Shown here in pieces: positions 42,861-54,900 of a stretch of DNA of 64,000 nt. Numbering within the stretch: the first letter of the stretch is position 1; the number at the start of each line of letters is the position of its first letter. Both the position numbers and the translations under genes were made by a program. The notes under the pieces were generated by a model. The model saw only the letters and a list, made by a program, of their open reading frames with translations, ran no database searches and was not told where the DNA came from. Origin of the DNA: Triticum aestivum (Eukaryota; Streptophyta; Magnoliopsida; Poales; Poaceae); contig NC_057809.1 in assembly GCF_018294505.1 (NCBI RefSeq), positions 414,198,104 to 414,262,103 on the forward strand, written 5' to 3'.

Positions 42861-43060
42861 CGTGTGCGGAACGACATACGCCACCTTTTCCCGCCTTGAT
42901 TTTTTTATAGAGGCAACATAGACCAATAGGAGTTTCGTGGTTAACTTTGGAATTATTCTGGGTTCATTTGGCCTTTTTTATACATTAATTAAGTTTCCAG
43001 ACATTTAATGCGCATAATTCAAATTTGAACTACAAGCACATGCTTTAGTGCAGAAAATTT
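42861..43060. repeat. Resumed background tandem repeat, right of the gypsy
   Basis: CGTGTGCGGAACGACATACGCC continues unit 2 where it stopped at 2596, matching the end of unit 1 at about 2099-2130. TTTTTTTATAGAGGCAACAT then begins a third, partial unit with TTTGGAATTATTCTGGG and AGCACATGCTTTAGTGCA, which ends abruptly near 43060. Confidence 0.75.
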
Positions 43061-43308
43061 TGCACGAATCTTGATGTAAGATCTGACGGACATATATAAC
43101 ATCGACTGCGACTTATAGCAAGACTGATATGAAAATATAAGGACGATGACAGTGGATAACAATTGTCTTACATATTTAGGAAGATAATTAAAAATGCCAC
43201 ATGCGGCAACGCCCGAAATACACAAGGGCAAAAGAAGAAGGAAGACACAAACAACGATCTGGCTCGTTGATCTCTACTTTCTTGATGCGTTGCGGAAGGC
43301 CACGGAGA

Positions 43309-43980
43309 CTAGTTCTCACGGTGAGCGGCGATGATCTCTTTCATGTCCTCAATACGCTGCTTGGCAGCATCTATGGATTCCTCCATCGGCCTTTCACGCT
43401 CGATGCGGAGCATGACATTCTCGTCCATAAGTTTCCTGATGATGATGCATGTCCTCTTCAACAAGGCAGTGGTCTCCTCATGCTCCTTCATCCTTTCGGC
43501 GATCTTTGCCCTCAGCAGGTCACGCTCAGTGCGTAGCTTCACCTTGTCCTCTCCTAGTCCCCGGATGACGGTGGTAGCATTTTCAAATGATGCATTCATC
43601 TCGTCATGCAGCTTCATCCAGCCGGAGATCCGATCCATCAGGTCATCGAGCATAGCACGCATGCGCCTGCGAGAGTCCTCGCCTGCCCGCGAGACAATTT
43701 CCTAGGCCGTCGCGGCGCGGGAGGACCCTTTTACTGCATTCGCGGCGCGGTGGGACATCTCTGCTACTTCCATGGCGTGGCCGAACCAGCCTGCTGCATC
43801 AACGGTGCGGCGGGACCTCTATGCTGCTTCGGTGGTGCGACGGGACCTCTGTGCTGCTACGGTGGTGCGGCGGGACATGCCAGTTGCTTTCATGGCGAGG
43901 CGGGACATCTCTCATGCTTCTGCTTCCATGCTCGCCTCTCCCTAGTAGTAATCTCTCGACCCAGAACTCATGTGGGCCAT
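43309..43980 (-). pseudogene. Second coiled-coil protein gene of unknown function, degenerate
   Basis: On the minus strand an ATG at 43980 (MSSGSRD preceded by MAH) is followed by short repeats reading MSRR-x-x with several stops, then an open stretch from 43662 to 43309. That part starts MRAMLDDLMDRISGWMKLHDE and continues as a coiled coil with ERDLLRAKIAERMKEHEETT and NVMLRIERERPMEE. A TATAAATA box on the same strand is at 44071-44078. The 3' flank (43196-43275: ATGCGGCAA, CCCGAA, AGAAGGAAGA, ACGATCTGG) parallels 17390-17480 behind the other coiled-coil pseudogene. The two are therefore paralogues. The function is unknown, and one copy alone could be taken for a chance frame. Confidence 0.55.
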
Positions 43981-44070
43981 GACAGACGCAAGGGAATGAC
44001 GATGAAAGACTTGTTTGTTTTTGTGGATGAGGAGTTGAGGAGGAATGTGCAGTCATCTTGGAGTAGGAAG

Positions 44071-44078
44071 TATTTATA
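44071..44078 (-). promoter_or_regulatory. TATA box of the second coiled-coil gene
   Basis: TATAAATA on the minus strand lies about 91-98 bp upstream of the ATG at 43980. Confidence 0.5.
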
Positions 44079-44339
44079 ACCGAGTACTAATACACTCCTA
44101 AGTGAGAAACCGTTTAGGTTTTGATCGGTGTGAACATGTTCGCAATTAAATATAGTGTGGTAGTGATTTGGAATGTGACGGGACGCAAGCTCAAAATTTA
44201 TTGACAGTTCTAGTTTCGAAGTGCGGCACTATTTCCAGATGGCGTAACATGGGCACACGTTCTCGCCCGCGTATGTGGCATTTGTCAGCACGCGTCTTGT
44301 TCCATTAACTGTGTGCGCTCATTATTACCATCGCACATG

Positions 44340-44841
44340 CTTCTTTTAATTAGAATGTGTGCCCTCTAGTGCACACACCTTGATCTGTCTAACTGTTTTT
44401 GTTTGTTGTGGCTAATCTGTGTGAAGTGTATGCCGGCAATCGCAGACATCTTGATTTGTCTGACCATTTCTGTTGTGTTGTTGTTGTCTAATCAGGAATA
44501 GTTCATTCGAGTGAAGTGTATGTCGTCAATCGCACACACACCTTGATCTACCCAACCATTTCTGTTGTCTTGCCTAATCACAAATAGTTCATCCGGGTGA
44601 ACGGTATGTTGTATATTGCACACACCTTCATCTGGTTGTCCGTTTCTATTGTTAAGCTCATCACAAACAATTCATTCGAGTGAACTATATGCCACGCATC
44701 ACACACGCACCTATAATCTGAAACGTGTTTGTTGTCTCCGCCATCGCAAACATTTTGTATATTTTTTGACTGTTTTATTACGTCACCATTTGTGATTAAT
44801 GCATCGCACATAGTTTCATCCAAGGGTCTCTGATTGTAGTG
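44340..44841. mobile_element. Terminal region of a CACTA element (background element), subterminal tandem array
   Basis: A unit of about 95 bp built from CACACACCTTGATCT, CCATTTCTGTTGT, AATCACAAATAGTTCAT and GAGTGAAGTGTATG repeats about four times between 44370 and 44770. The sequence then ends CTCTGATTGTAGTG at 44841, which in reverse reads CACTACAATCAGAG, a CACTA-type terminus. The opposite terminus was not found in the window and may lie left of position 1. If so, the repeats at 1684-2596 and the coiled-coil gene belong to this element. Confidence 0.65.
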
Positions 44842-45198
44842 TCGTGTTAGCAGCATCGTGCAGTAGTGAACTAGGAACACTATTATCATACTTGTGCATT
44901 GGGCATAGTTAATATTTGAGTGTGTTTCATGAATGGATCAATGATCGAGCATAATGGGCTAGGGATAGCTTTCTTTAGTGTTGATATTTTGAAAGACATG
45001 GTTGCTTGTTGATATGCTTGAGTAATGATGTCCTCGTGTCAATTATAGACTATTGCTTTGAATCATCTAAAGTTCAAATGTCCATGCTACAAAAGAAAAG
45101 AATATGTGATGAACATGTTAGGCAGCATTCCACATCAAAAAAATCTATTTTTATCATTTACCTACTTGAGGACGAGCAAGAATTAAGCTTGGGGATGC
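44842..45198 (+). mobile_element. Truncated internal 3' end of a second gypsy element
   Basis: The last stretch before the LTR reads GACGAGCAAGAATTAAGCTT followed by GGGGATGC, a polypurine-tract-like end of a plus-strand gypsy internal domain. Upstream sequence is short and has no intact coding. The left junction lies near 44850-44990. Confidence 0.55.
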
Positions 45199-46772
45199 TG
45201 ATATGTCTCCAACGTATCAATAAATTTTTATTGTTCCATGCTATTATATTATCAAACTTGGATGTTTAATATTCATCTTATAGCAACTTTATATCATTTT
45301 TTGGGACTAACCTATTGACATAGTGCCCAATGCGTGTTGTTGTTTTTTGCTTGTTTTTTTACTTCACAAAAAATCAATGCCAAACGGAGTCCAAATGGCA
45401 CGAAACTTTTTGGAGAATTTTTTCTGCCCAAAAGACACCCAGGAGGCCCAGGAGGTACACCAGAGGGGCTCTATGGGGCCCACTAGGCAATAGGGCACGC
45501 CAGAGGCCCCTAACATGCCCGGGTGGGTAGTGGGACCATAGGCATGCCCTCCACCGACCTTCAGCTCTATAAATACTCTAAACTCCCAAAAACCCTAGGG
45601 GAGTCGAGAGAAAATAGTTTTCGCCGCCGCAAGTTCTAGAACCACGAGATCCAATCTAGAGGCCTTCTCTGGCACTCTGTCGGAGGGGTCAATGATCACG
45701 GAGGGGTTTTTCATCATCACCCTTGCCCCTCCGATGATGCGTGAGTAGTTTACTACAAACCTATGGGTCCATAGGTAGTAGCTAGATGTTCTCTCTTTTT
45801 GATCTTCAATACAATGTTCTCCTCGATGTTCTTGGAGATATATTTGATGTAATGACTTTTTGCGGTGTGTTTGTTTGGATCCAATGAATTTTGAGTTTAT
45901 GATCAGATCTATCCATGAATATTATTTGAGTCCTTGCTGAACTCTCTTACGCATGATTGTTATAGCCTCGTATTTCTTCTCCGAAACTTTGGTTTTGTTT
46001 GGCCAACTAGATTGATTTTTGTTGCCATTGGAAGAGGTTCTTTGTGATGGGTTCGATCTTGCAGCGCTTAATCTCAATGACAGAAAGAGACATGACACGC
46101 ATGTATCATTGCCATTAAGGATAAAAAATATGGGGTCTATTCCTACATGAATAGATCTTGTCTACATCATGTCATCATTCTTATTGCATTACTATGTTTT
46201 TCCATGAACTTAATACACTTGATGCATGCTGGATAGCGGTCGATGTGTAGAGTAATAGTAGTAGATGTAGGCAAGAGTCAGTATACTAATCTTGGATGTG
46301 ATGCCTATATACATGATCATTACCTTGGATATCACCATAATTATTTGCTTTTCTATTAATAGCCCAACAGTAATTTGTTTACCCACCATATGCTATTTTC
46401 TCGAGAGAAGGCTCTAGTGAAATCTACGACCCCCGGGTCTATTTCCTATCATATTATTTTCATATCTATTAATCCAAAAATACCTTGTTGCACTTTTTTC
46501 TTTATTTACTTTGTTTTGTGTTTTTGCTAGATCTATTTATCCAATCTCATACAATTTAATCTATCTCAATACTGAGGAGGGATTGACAACCCCTCGTACG
46601 CGTTGGGTTGCAAGTATTTGTTACTTGTGTGCAGGTGTTGTTTATATAGTTTGGGTGGATCCTCCTACTGGATTGATAATCTTGGTTTCATAACTGAGGG
46701 AAATACTTACAGTTGTTGTGTTGCATCATCCTCTCTTCTTCGGGAAAGTACCAATGCAGATACAAGCAATCA
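45199..46772 (+). repeat. LTR (3') of a gypsy-type element, TATA box at 45569-45576
   Basis: It starts TGATATGTCTCCAACGTATC and ends AGATACAAGCAATCA. The start is a widely repeated Triticeae gypsy LTR signature (from memory; family name uncertain). TATAAATA lies at 45569-45576, with GAAAACCCTAGGGG-like leader sequence after it. The second LTR is not in the window. Confidence 0.7.
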
Positions 46773-47885
46773 CTGCCCTCCAGAAAACTCCTTTTGCACT
46801 GACCTCAAGCCTTGCGGGCCTGACCCCTTGGCCCTAGCCAAGGTGTCCTCGCACCAGAACATTTCTGAAAACATCTGAAACTCTTCCGGTACTCTCTCGT
46901 AACTATTTCTTATATTCCTAGAACTATTCCAAGAATATTTTCTCATAAATCTTGCTCCACTAATACTCAGCAGATCATGATTCCCTTAAGCTTATGACCC
47001 TGTAGGTTCGGTAAAACACAGACATGAATGAAAGCCCTTCATTCAATGATCATTAGCGGAACCGTGGATGTCCATATCGATCCCTATGATTACATGAATG
47101 ACATTCGAGTGAACCTTTGGTTATCATGTGATGTTACCTTTGCTTCGTGATACTTCACAAAACCCGGGATGCATTGGTATCCTCCCGAGTCATCACATGC
47201 TCACTATACCGTTATCCTCATTACATATTTTGTTCTTCTTTCTCATTATCGTGTTCCGGCATCCCCGTGATGAAGTCACATATGTTTAACCAGACAATGA
47301 TGGATGTTGTAACACCGAGAGGGCCCTAAGAATATCTCTCCATCGTCAGAGGAGCAAATCCCACTCTCGAGTTATTTGGTCACTTGTCAAACTTTCAGAT
47401 GAACCTGTAAGTTGTGTTATGATCACCGTGTTACGGGTGACATTTGATCAACTACAAAGTCCAACATATGATAAGAAGTGATTACGATACTCTCATGGTC
47501 TAAGGATCAAAATCACACCTTAACACTCTATGTTATTACAATTGATTACATACGATATGATCTCAATTCATAACAAACAAGTTTGGGTCGATTTCAATAT
47601 GAGCGTTCTTCCAGTGTCATAATCTCAATGTTGTTTTAGGACTATGTTACACTTAGCGATATCCTAACGTCCAGAAAATGTGATCACCAACAACACTTGA
47701 TCTAGCCTTAGAGGCAAGACTAGAAACCTTTGTTTTATCCATTTATCATTTCACACGTGCATATGTATTTTCCACTGAATCACATATTCCAGGATCATAG
47801 CAGTTATAGCATGAATATAAGCACTTAGCTATGAATATGGAAATATAATGATACAATATTATTCCCCTAGGGCATATTTCCAACA
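46773..47885 (-). repeat. Truncated LTR of a copia element (BARE-like family)
   Basis: Read on the minus strand from 47885 it starts TGTTGGAAATATGCCCTAGG, the start signature of BARE/Angela-type LTRs, but the rest differs from the Angela-like LTRs to the right. It is cut off near 46773, exactly where the neighbouring gypsy LTR ends. No internal sequence is present. Confidence 0.65.
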
Positions 47886-47906
47886 TTGGGTTTGAACATG
47901 TTTAGT

Positions 47907-48117
47907 TGTTTTAAGACAGTACAAACGCAGATGCTCACACACACTCAACCCTATGAACGCACAACCAACACAACATCTTGAGATTGACAAAGTCGACAAA
48001 AGGGCTAAAATAAATCCAAGAAAATACGACCATCAGTGCCAAGTCTAGGACTTGAACCCTGAAGGGTTGGTTCCACCAAAGAAAGCTAATTGTCTGAGCT
48101 ACCTCAGTTCGCGAACA
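47907..48117 (-). mobile_element. tRNA-derived SINE
   Basis: On the minus strand an A-box-like TAGCTCAGACAATTAG (48086-48101) is followed by a B-box-like GGTTCAAGTCC (48048-48058) at the spacing of a pol III promoter. A non-tRNA body follows (GACTTTGTCAATCTCAAGATG, TTCATAGGGTTGAG, GTACTGTCTTAAAA), ending in an A-rich tail near 47907. The body is familiar from grass introns. No TSD was identified. Confidence 0.6.
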
Positions 48118-48259
48118 TATTTTTATGTCCGAATATTAAAATATGCAATGATCTAGTTAAAAGAATTTAGGGCACCAATTTTACATCATTGCTAGAGTAG
48201 ATTTTTTTATGCCCTAAGACCTTCTCTTATCTGCCCACAACTATTTTTTGCTACCCTAT
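48118..48259. other. No feature
   Basis: This is an AT-rich spacer between the SINE and the DNA transposon. Nothing is recognisable. Confidence 0.4.
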
Positions 48260-49646
48260 GGGCATCTCCAATGGCAACCCTCAAATTTTCTCCTGCATCC
48301 ATCCGCGGACAGGGAGGACCAGTCCACGGACACGGATGCGTGAGGCCGCCATCCAACGCTAGCCATATACATTGCAAACTCTTTTTCAACAAATCGGATG
48401 AAATTCATGCAAACACGACCGGATTTCATACAAACATGACGGGTTTCATACAAACCGGATGAAAACGGTAACATTTTGGACATATTTTAACTAAAGAGGT
48501 AAAACTATGTACACATACAGTCATGCGGAGCTCCACTCCCGCGACACAGATACACTACACTAGTCTACGATCGGCTGCGGTGGATCCCTTTGTCTTCCTC
48601 ATGTCTGGCAGCCCGCTAACCGGACTGCCGGGAGTGCCAGAGGCATATTCTTCCCCCATATCTTCCCTATGTCTGGCTATGTTGCTCATCGGAGTAGCAA
48701 AGAGGGTGATTCAGCTGGAGGGGAAGGTGCTTCCATGGAGCCCAGACGGGCGTACCCAGGATGGTCTGAGATAAAGACCAGACATGTCATCGGTTGTGCA
48801 AGCGGCAGCGGCCTCCCGTGTTCTACTTCTCCTTGATGATGGCAGCAGGCGCGGATGTGTCGGCCGCCACCTCCTTGTTATCTCTGTAGCTGTCTTTTTT
48901 CTCTACCTGCATGGCACGGCTATGCGCCCGTCAACGTCAGATGGCACGGTCGCAGGCACCAGAGGCACGGTACGACACGGCGTCATTGATGATAGTGGCG
49001 ATGCTCGTGCCGCCATGCTCCCCGACGTGCTGGCCTGGACCAACTCGCAACTCCTCCGTGAGCTGGCTTGGAGTGAAAGTTGCTCCGTCAGACTTGGAGT
49101 TGGTGCTCATATCCGACGGGCTCAACAAGCCACCCAATCGGCTTTTATGCCGGAGAACTACTCTTCTGGCTCGTCGGATACCATCGAAAGAGTGAAGAAA
49201 GTGATGGAATGAGGAGATGGGGAGCGGCTGAGTGGTGCGATTCTTGCCCAACGTCTGACCTCGTTTAAATAGAGGGCGGACGGGAGGAGCCTGCCCCGAC
49301 ATTGCGTTTAATGTCGGCCCGCTAGTGAACGAACGTCTTGCCGGAGTAGGTTTCTCAGCTTCCACGCGAGTTTAATGGAGGCGTTTCAATGTGGCAAGGA
49401 GGCGTGTTCAACCGGACGTGCAGCAGGCGGCACCCTCGGCCGGTGCACCGCTTCAACGGCGGAGGCAGTGAGAGGTCGCATATGCCTTGAGCCGCCTTCA
49501 ATGTGGAGCAGTGCACTCTAGAGCAGCATGAATGCGGGCAGCTGGGCGACGGGCGAGAAGTGTGTGCGGGCGGGCTGGGTGGGGGAGATTTTTGGTGGGC
49601 CAGGGCGGTCATAAGCGGGCATGCCAATGGTCCGGACTCCCGCAAA
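48260..49646 (-). mobile_element. Probable non-autonomous DNA transposon
   Basis: The left end GGGCATCTCCAATGGCAACC is a terminal type common in grass DNA transposons. Near the right end, ATGCCAATGGTCCGGACTCC is only partly complementary, so the terminal pair is weak. Positions 48415-48480 repeat GGAT(G)AAA and ATACAAAC motifs. A minus-strand frame (49365-48937), best started at an internal ATG reading MSTNSKSDGATFTPSQ, has ordinary composition but no recognised domain. The class is uncertain (Mutator or Harbinger-like). The 49651 flank was then hit by the copia LTR. Confidence 0.4.
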
Positions 49647-49651
49647 CCTTC

Positions 49652-50242
49652 TGAAGGAAATATGCCCTAGAGGCAATAATAAAGTTGTTATTTTATATTT
49701 CCTTATTCATGATAAATGTTTATTATTCATGCCAGAATTGTATTAACTGGAAACCTTAATACATGTGTGAATACATAGACAAAACACTGAGTCCCTAGTG
49801 AGCCTCTACTTGACTAGCTCGTTGATCAAAGATGGTTAAGGTTTCCTAACCATAGACATGAGTTGTCATTTGATAACAGGATCACATCATTAGGAGAATG
49901 ATGTGATGGACATGACCCATCCGTTAGCTTATCATATTGATCGTTCAGCTTTATTGCTATTGCTTTCTTCATGTCAAATACATATTCCTTCGACTACGAG
50001 ATTATGCAACTCCCGAATACCGGAGGAATGCCCTGTGTGCTATCAAACATCACAACATAACTGGGTGATTATAAATATGCTCTACGGGTATCTCCGAAGG
50101 TGTTTGTTGGGTTGGCATAGATCGAGATTAGGATTTGTCACTCCGAGTATCAAAGAGGTATCTCTGGGCCCTCTCGGTAATACACATCATAAGAATCCTT
50201 GCAAGCAAAGTGATTAATGAGTTAGTTGCAGGATGATGTATT
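49652..50242 (+). repeat. 5' LTR of the outer copia, first part
   Basis: It matches the start of the solo LTR at 19558 (TGAAGGAAATATG, GATAAATGTTTATTATTCATG, GTGTGAATACATAGAC). It ends GGATGATGTATT; the last five bases, GTATT (50238-50242), are the TSD of the nested copia. Confidence 0.9.
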
Positions 50243-51975
50243 TGTTGGGTTTCATAGTAATTTCAAAAAAATTCCTACGCACACGCAAGATCATGGTGAT
50301 GCATAGCAACGAGAGGGGAGAGTGTGATCTGCGTACCCTTGTAGATCGACAACGGAAGCGTTAGGTTGATGTAGTCGTACGTCTCCACGGCCCGACCGAT
50401 CAAGCACCGAAACTACGGCACCTCCGAGTTCTAGCACACGTTCAGCTCGATGACGATCCCCGGACTCCGATCCAGCAAAGTGTCGGGGAAGAGTTCCGTC
50501 AGCACGACAGCGTGGTGACGATCTTGATGTACTACCGTCGCAGGGCTTCGCCTAAGCACCGCTATAATATTATCGAGGACTATGGTGGAAGGGGGCACCG
50601 CACACGGCTAAGAATATGATCACGTGGATCAACTTGTGTCTCAAGGGGTGCCCTCTGCCTCCGTATATAAAGGATCAAAAAGGGGGGGGGCGGCCATCAT
50701 AGGGCGCGCCAGGAGGAGTCCTACTCTCTCCGGGAGTAGGATTCCCCCCCTTTCCTAGTTGGAATAGGATTCGTTAAGTGGGAAAGAGGAGAGAGAGAAG
50801 GAAGGGGGGCGCCGGCCCCCTCTCTCTTTGTCCTATTCGGACTAGGGGGGGGGAGGGGCGCGCGGCCCAGCCCTGGCCACCTCTCCTCTCTTCCACTAAG
50901 GCCCATTAAGGCCCATATACCTCCCGGGGGGTTCCGGTAACCTCTCGGTAATTTGGTAAAATCCTGATTTCACCCGGAACACTTCCGATATCCAAATATA
51001 GGCTTCCAATATATCAATCTTTATGTCTCGACCATTTCGAGACTCCTCGTCATGTCCGTGATCACATCCGGGACTCCGAACAAACTTTGGTACATCAAAA
51101 TGCATAAACTCATAATATAACTGTCATCGAAACCTTAAGCGTGCGGACCCTACAGGTTCGAGAACAATGTAGACATGACCGAGACACGTCTCCGGTCAAT
51201 AACCAATAGCGGAACCTGGATGCTCATATTGGCTCCTACATATTCTACGAAGATCTTTTATCGGTCAGACCGCATAACAACATACGTTGTTCCCTTTGTC
51301 ATCGGTATGTTACTTGCCCGAGATTCGATCGTCGGTATCCAATACCTAGTTCAATCTCGTTACCGGCAAGTCTCTTTACTCGTTCCGTAATCCATCATCC
51401 TGCAACCAACTCATTAGTCGCAATGCTTGCAAGGCTTTATGTGATGTGCATTACCGAGAGGGCCCAGAGATACCTCTCCGACAATCGGAGTGACAAATCC
51501 TAATCTCGAAATACGCCAACCCAACATGTACCTTTGGAGACACCTGTAGAGCACCTTTATAATCACCCAGTTACATTGTGACGTTTGGTTGCACACAAAG
51601 TGTTCCTCCGGTAAACGGGAGTTGCATAATCTCATAGTCACAGGAACATGTATAAGTCATGAAGAAAGCAATAGCAACATACTAAACGATCAGGTGCTAA
51701 GTTAATGGAATGGGTCATGTCAATCAGATCATTCACCTAATGATGTGATCCCGTTAATCAAATAACAAATCTTTGTCCATGGTTAGGAAACATAACCATC
51801 TTTGATTAACGAGCTAGTCTAGTAGAGGCATACTAGTGACACTCTGTTTGTCTATGTATTCACACATGTATTATGTTTCCGGTTAATACAATTCTAGCAT
51901 GAATAATAAACATTTATCATGATATAAGGAAATAAATAATAACTTTATTATTGCCTCGAGGGCATATTTCCTTCA
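50243..51975 (-). repeat. 3' LTR of the nested copia
   Basis: 1,733 bp, on the plus strand starting TGTTGGGTTTCATAG and ending GGGCATATTTCCTTCA. In coding orientation it starts TGAAGG and ends CCCAACA. Confidence 0.93.
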
Positions 51976-51992
51976 GTCTCCCACTTGCACTA
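51976..51992 (-). other. Polypurine tract of the nested copia
   Basis: On the minus strand AGTGCAAGTGGGAGAC directly precedes the 3' LTR start TGAAGG. This is the usual copia priming site for plus-strand DNA. The polyprotein stop (51996-51998) lies a few bases upstream. Confidence 0.75.
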
Positions 51993-51995
51993 GAG

Positions 51996-54900
51996 TCAAT
52001 AATCTAGATTACACAGTAATGATTCTAACACCCTGGAGCCTTGGTGCTGATCATGTTTTGCTCGTGGAAGAGGCTTAGTCAACGGGTCTGCAACATTCAG
52101 ATCCGTATGTATCTTGCAAATCTCTATGTCTCCCACCTGGACTAGATCCCGGATGGAATTGAAGCGTCTTTTGATGTGCTTGGTTCTCTTGTGAAATCTG
52201 GATTCCTTCGCCAAGGCAATTGCACCAGTATTGTCACAAAAGATTTTCATTGGACCCGATGCACTAGGTATAACACCTAGATCGGATATGAACTCCTTCA
52301 TCCAGACTCATTCATTCGCTACTTCCGAAGCAGCTATGTATTCCGCTTCACACGTAGATCCCGCCACGACGCTCTGTTTAGAACTGCACCAACTGACAGC
52401 TCCACCGTTTAATGTAAACACGTATCCAGTTTGCAATTTAGAATCGTCCGGATCAGTGTCAAAGCTTGCATCAACGTAACCGTTTATGATGAGCTCTTTG
52501 TCACCTCCATATACGAGAAACATATCCTTAGTCCTTTTCAGGTACTTCAGGATGTTCTTGACCGCTGTCCAGTGATCCACTCCTGGATTACTTTGGTACC
52601 TCCCTGCTAGACTTATAGCAAGGCACACATCAGGTCTGGTACACAGCATTGCATACATGATATAGCCTATGGCTGAAGCATAGGGAACATCTTTCATATT
52701 CTCTCTATTTTCTGCAGTGGTCGGGCATTGAGTCTGACTCAACTTCACACCTTGTAACACAGGCAAGAACCCTTTCTTTGCTTGATCCATTTTGAACTTC
52801 TTCAAAATCTTGTCAAGGTATGTGCTTTGTGAAAGTCCAATTAAGCGTCTTGATCTATCTCTATAGATCTTTATGCCTAATATGTAAGCAGTTTCACCGA
52901 GGTCTTTCATTGAAAAACTCTTATTCAAGTATCCCTTTATGCTATCCAGAAATTCTATGTCATTTCCAATCAGTAATATGTCATCCACATATAATATCAG
53001 AAATGCTACAGAGCTCCCACTCACTTTCTTGTAAATACAGGCTTCTCCAAAAGTCTGTATAAAACCAAATGCTTTGATCACACTATCAAAGCGTTTATTC
53101 CAACTCCGAGAGGCTTGCACCAGTCTATAAATGGATCGCTGGAGCTTGCACACTTTGTTAGCTCCCTTTGGATCGACAAAACCTTTCGGTTGCATCATAT
53201 ACAACTCTTCTTCCAGAAATCCATTCAGGAATGCAGTTTTGACATCCATCTGCCAAATTTCATAATCATAAAATGTGGCAATTGCTAACTTGATTCGGAC
53301 AGACTTAAGCATCGCTACGGGTGAGAAGGTCTCATCGTAGTCAACCCCTTGAACTTGTCGAAAACCTTTTGCGACAAGTCGAGCTTTGTAGACAGTAATA
53401 TTACCGTCAGCGTCAGTCTTCTTCTTGAAGATCCATTTATTCTCAATTGCTTGCCGATCATCGGGCAAGTCAACCAAAGTCCATACTTTGTTCTCATACA
53501 TGGATCCCATCTCAGATTTCATGGCTTCAAGCCATTTTGCGGAATCTGGGCTCACCATCGCTTCTTCATAGTTCGTAGGTTCATCATGATCTAGTAGCAT
53601 GACTTCCAAAACAGGATTACCGTACCACTCTGGCGCGGATCTTACTTTGGTTGATCTACGAGGTTCAGTAGTATCTTGTTCTGAAGTTTCATGATCATTA
53701 TCATTAGCTTCCTCACTAATTGGTGTAGGTGTCGCAGAAACAGGTTTCTGTGATGTACTACTTTCCAATAAGGGAGCAGGTACACTTACCTCGTCAAGTT
53801 CTACTTTCCTCCCACTCACATCTTTCGAGAGAAACTCCTTCTCCAGAAAGTTTCCGAATTTAGCAACAAAAGTCTTGCCTTCGGATCTGTGATAGAAGGT
53901 GTATCCAATAGTTTCCTTTGGATATCCTATGAAGACACATTTCTCTGATTTGGGTTCGAGCTTATCAGGTTGAAGCTTTTTCACATAAGCATCGCAGCCC
54001 CAAACTTTCAGAAACGACAACTTTGGTTTCTTGCCAAACCACAGTTCATAAGGCGTCATCTCAACGGATTTTGATGGTGCCCTATTTAACGTGAATGCGG
54101 CCGTCTCTAAAGCATATCCCCAAAACGATAGCGGTAAATCAGTAAGAGACATCATAGATCATACCATATCTAGTAAAGTACGATTACGACGTTCGGACAC
54201 ACCATTACGCTGTGGTGTTTCGGGTGGCGTGAGTTGCGAAACTATTCCACATTGTTTCAAATGTACACCAAACTCGTAACTCAAATATTCTCCTCCACGA
54301 TCAGATCATAGGAATTTTATTTTCTTGTTACGATGATTTTCCACTTCACTCTGAAATCCTTTGAACTTTTCAAATGTTTCAGACTTGTGTTTCGTTAAGT
54401 AGATATACCCATATCTGCTTAAGTCATCTGTGAAGGTGAGAAAATAACGATATCCGCCACGAGCCTCAATATTCATCGGACCACATACATCTGTATGTAT
54501 GATTTCCAACAAATCTGTTGCTCTCTCCATAGTTCCGGAGAACGGCGTTTTAGTCATCTTGCCCATGAGGCACGGTTCGCAAGTACCAAGTGATTCATAA
54601 TCAAGTGGTTCCAAAAGTCCATCAGCATGGAGTTTCTTCATGCGCTTTATACCGATATGACCTAAACGGCAGTGCCACAAATAAGTTGCACCATCATTAT
54701 CAACTCTGCATCTTTTGGTTTCAACATTATGAATATGTGTGTCACTACTATCGAGATTCAATAAGAATAGACCATTCTTCAAGGGTGCATGACCATAAAA
54801 GATATTACTCATATAAATAGAACAACCATTATTCTTTGATTTAAATGAATAACCGTCTCGCATCAAACAAGATCCAGATATAATGTTCATGCTTAACGCT

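Noticed and set aside
43606..44079. 157-residue plus-strand frame rich in CCF/CCY-GAA repeats
   Set aside because: Antisense of the repeated MSRR segment of the coiled-coil gene on the minus strand.
48048..48101. Possible tRNA gene
   Set aside because: A- and B-box motifs are present but the cloverleaf is broken and a non-tRNA body follows, so a tRNA-derived SINE is more likely.
51175..51390. 71-residue frame repeated identically at 58125-58340
   Set aside because: It lies inside both LTRs of the nested copia; repetition reflects LTR identity, not a gene.
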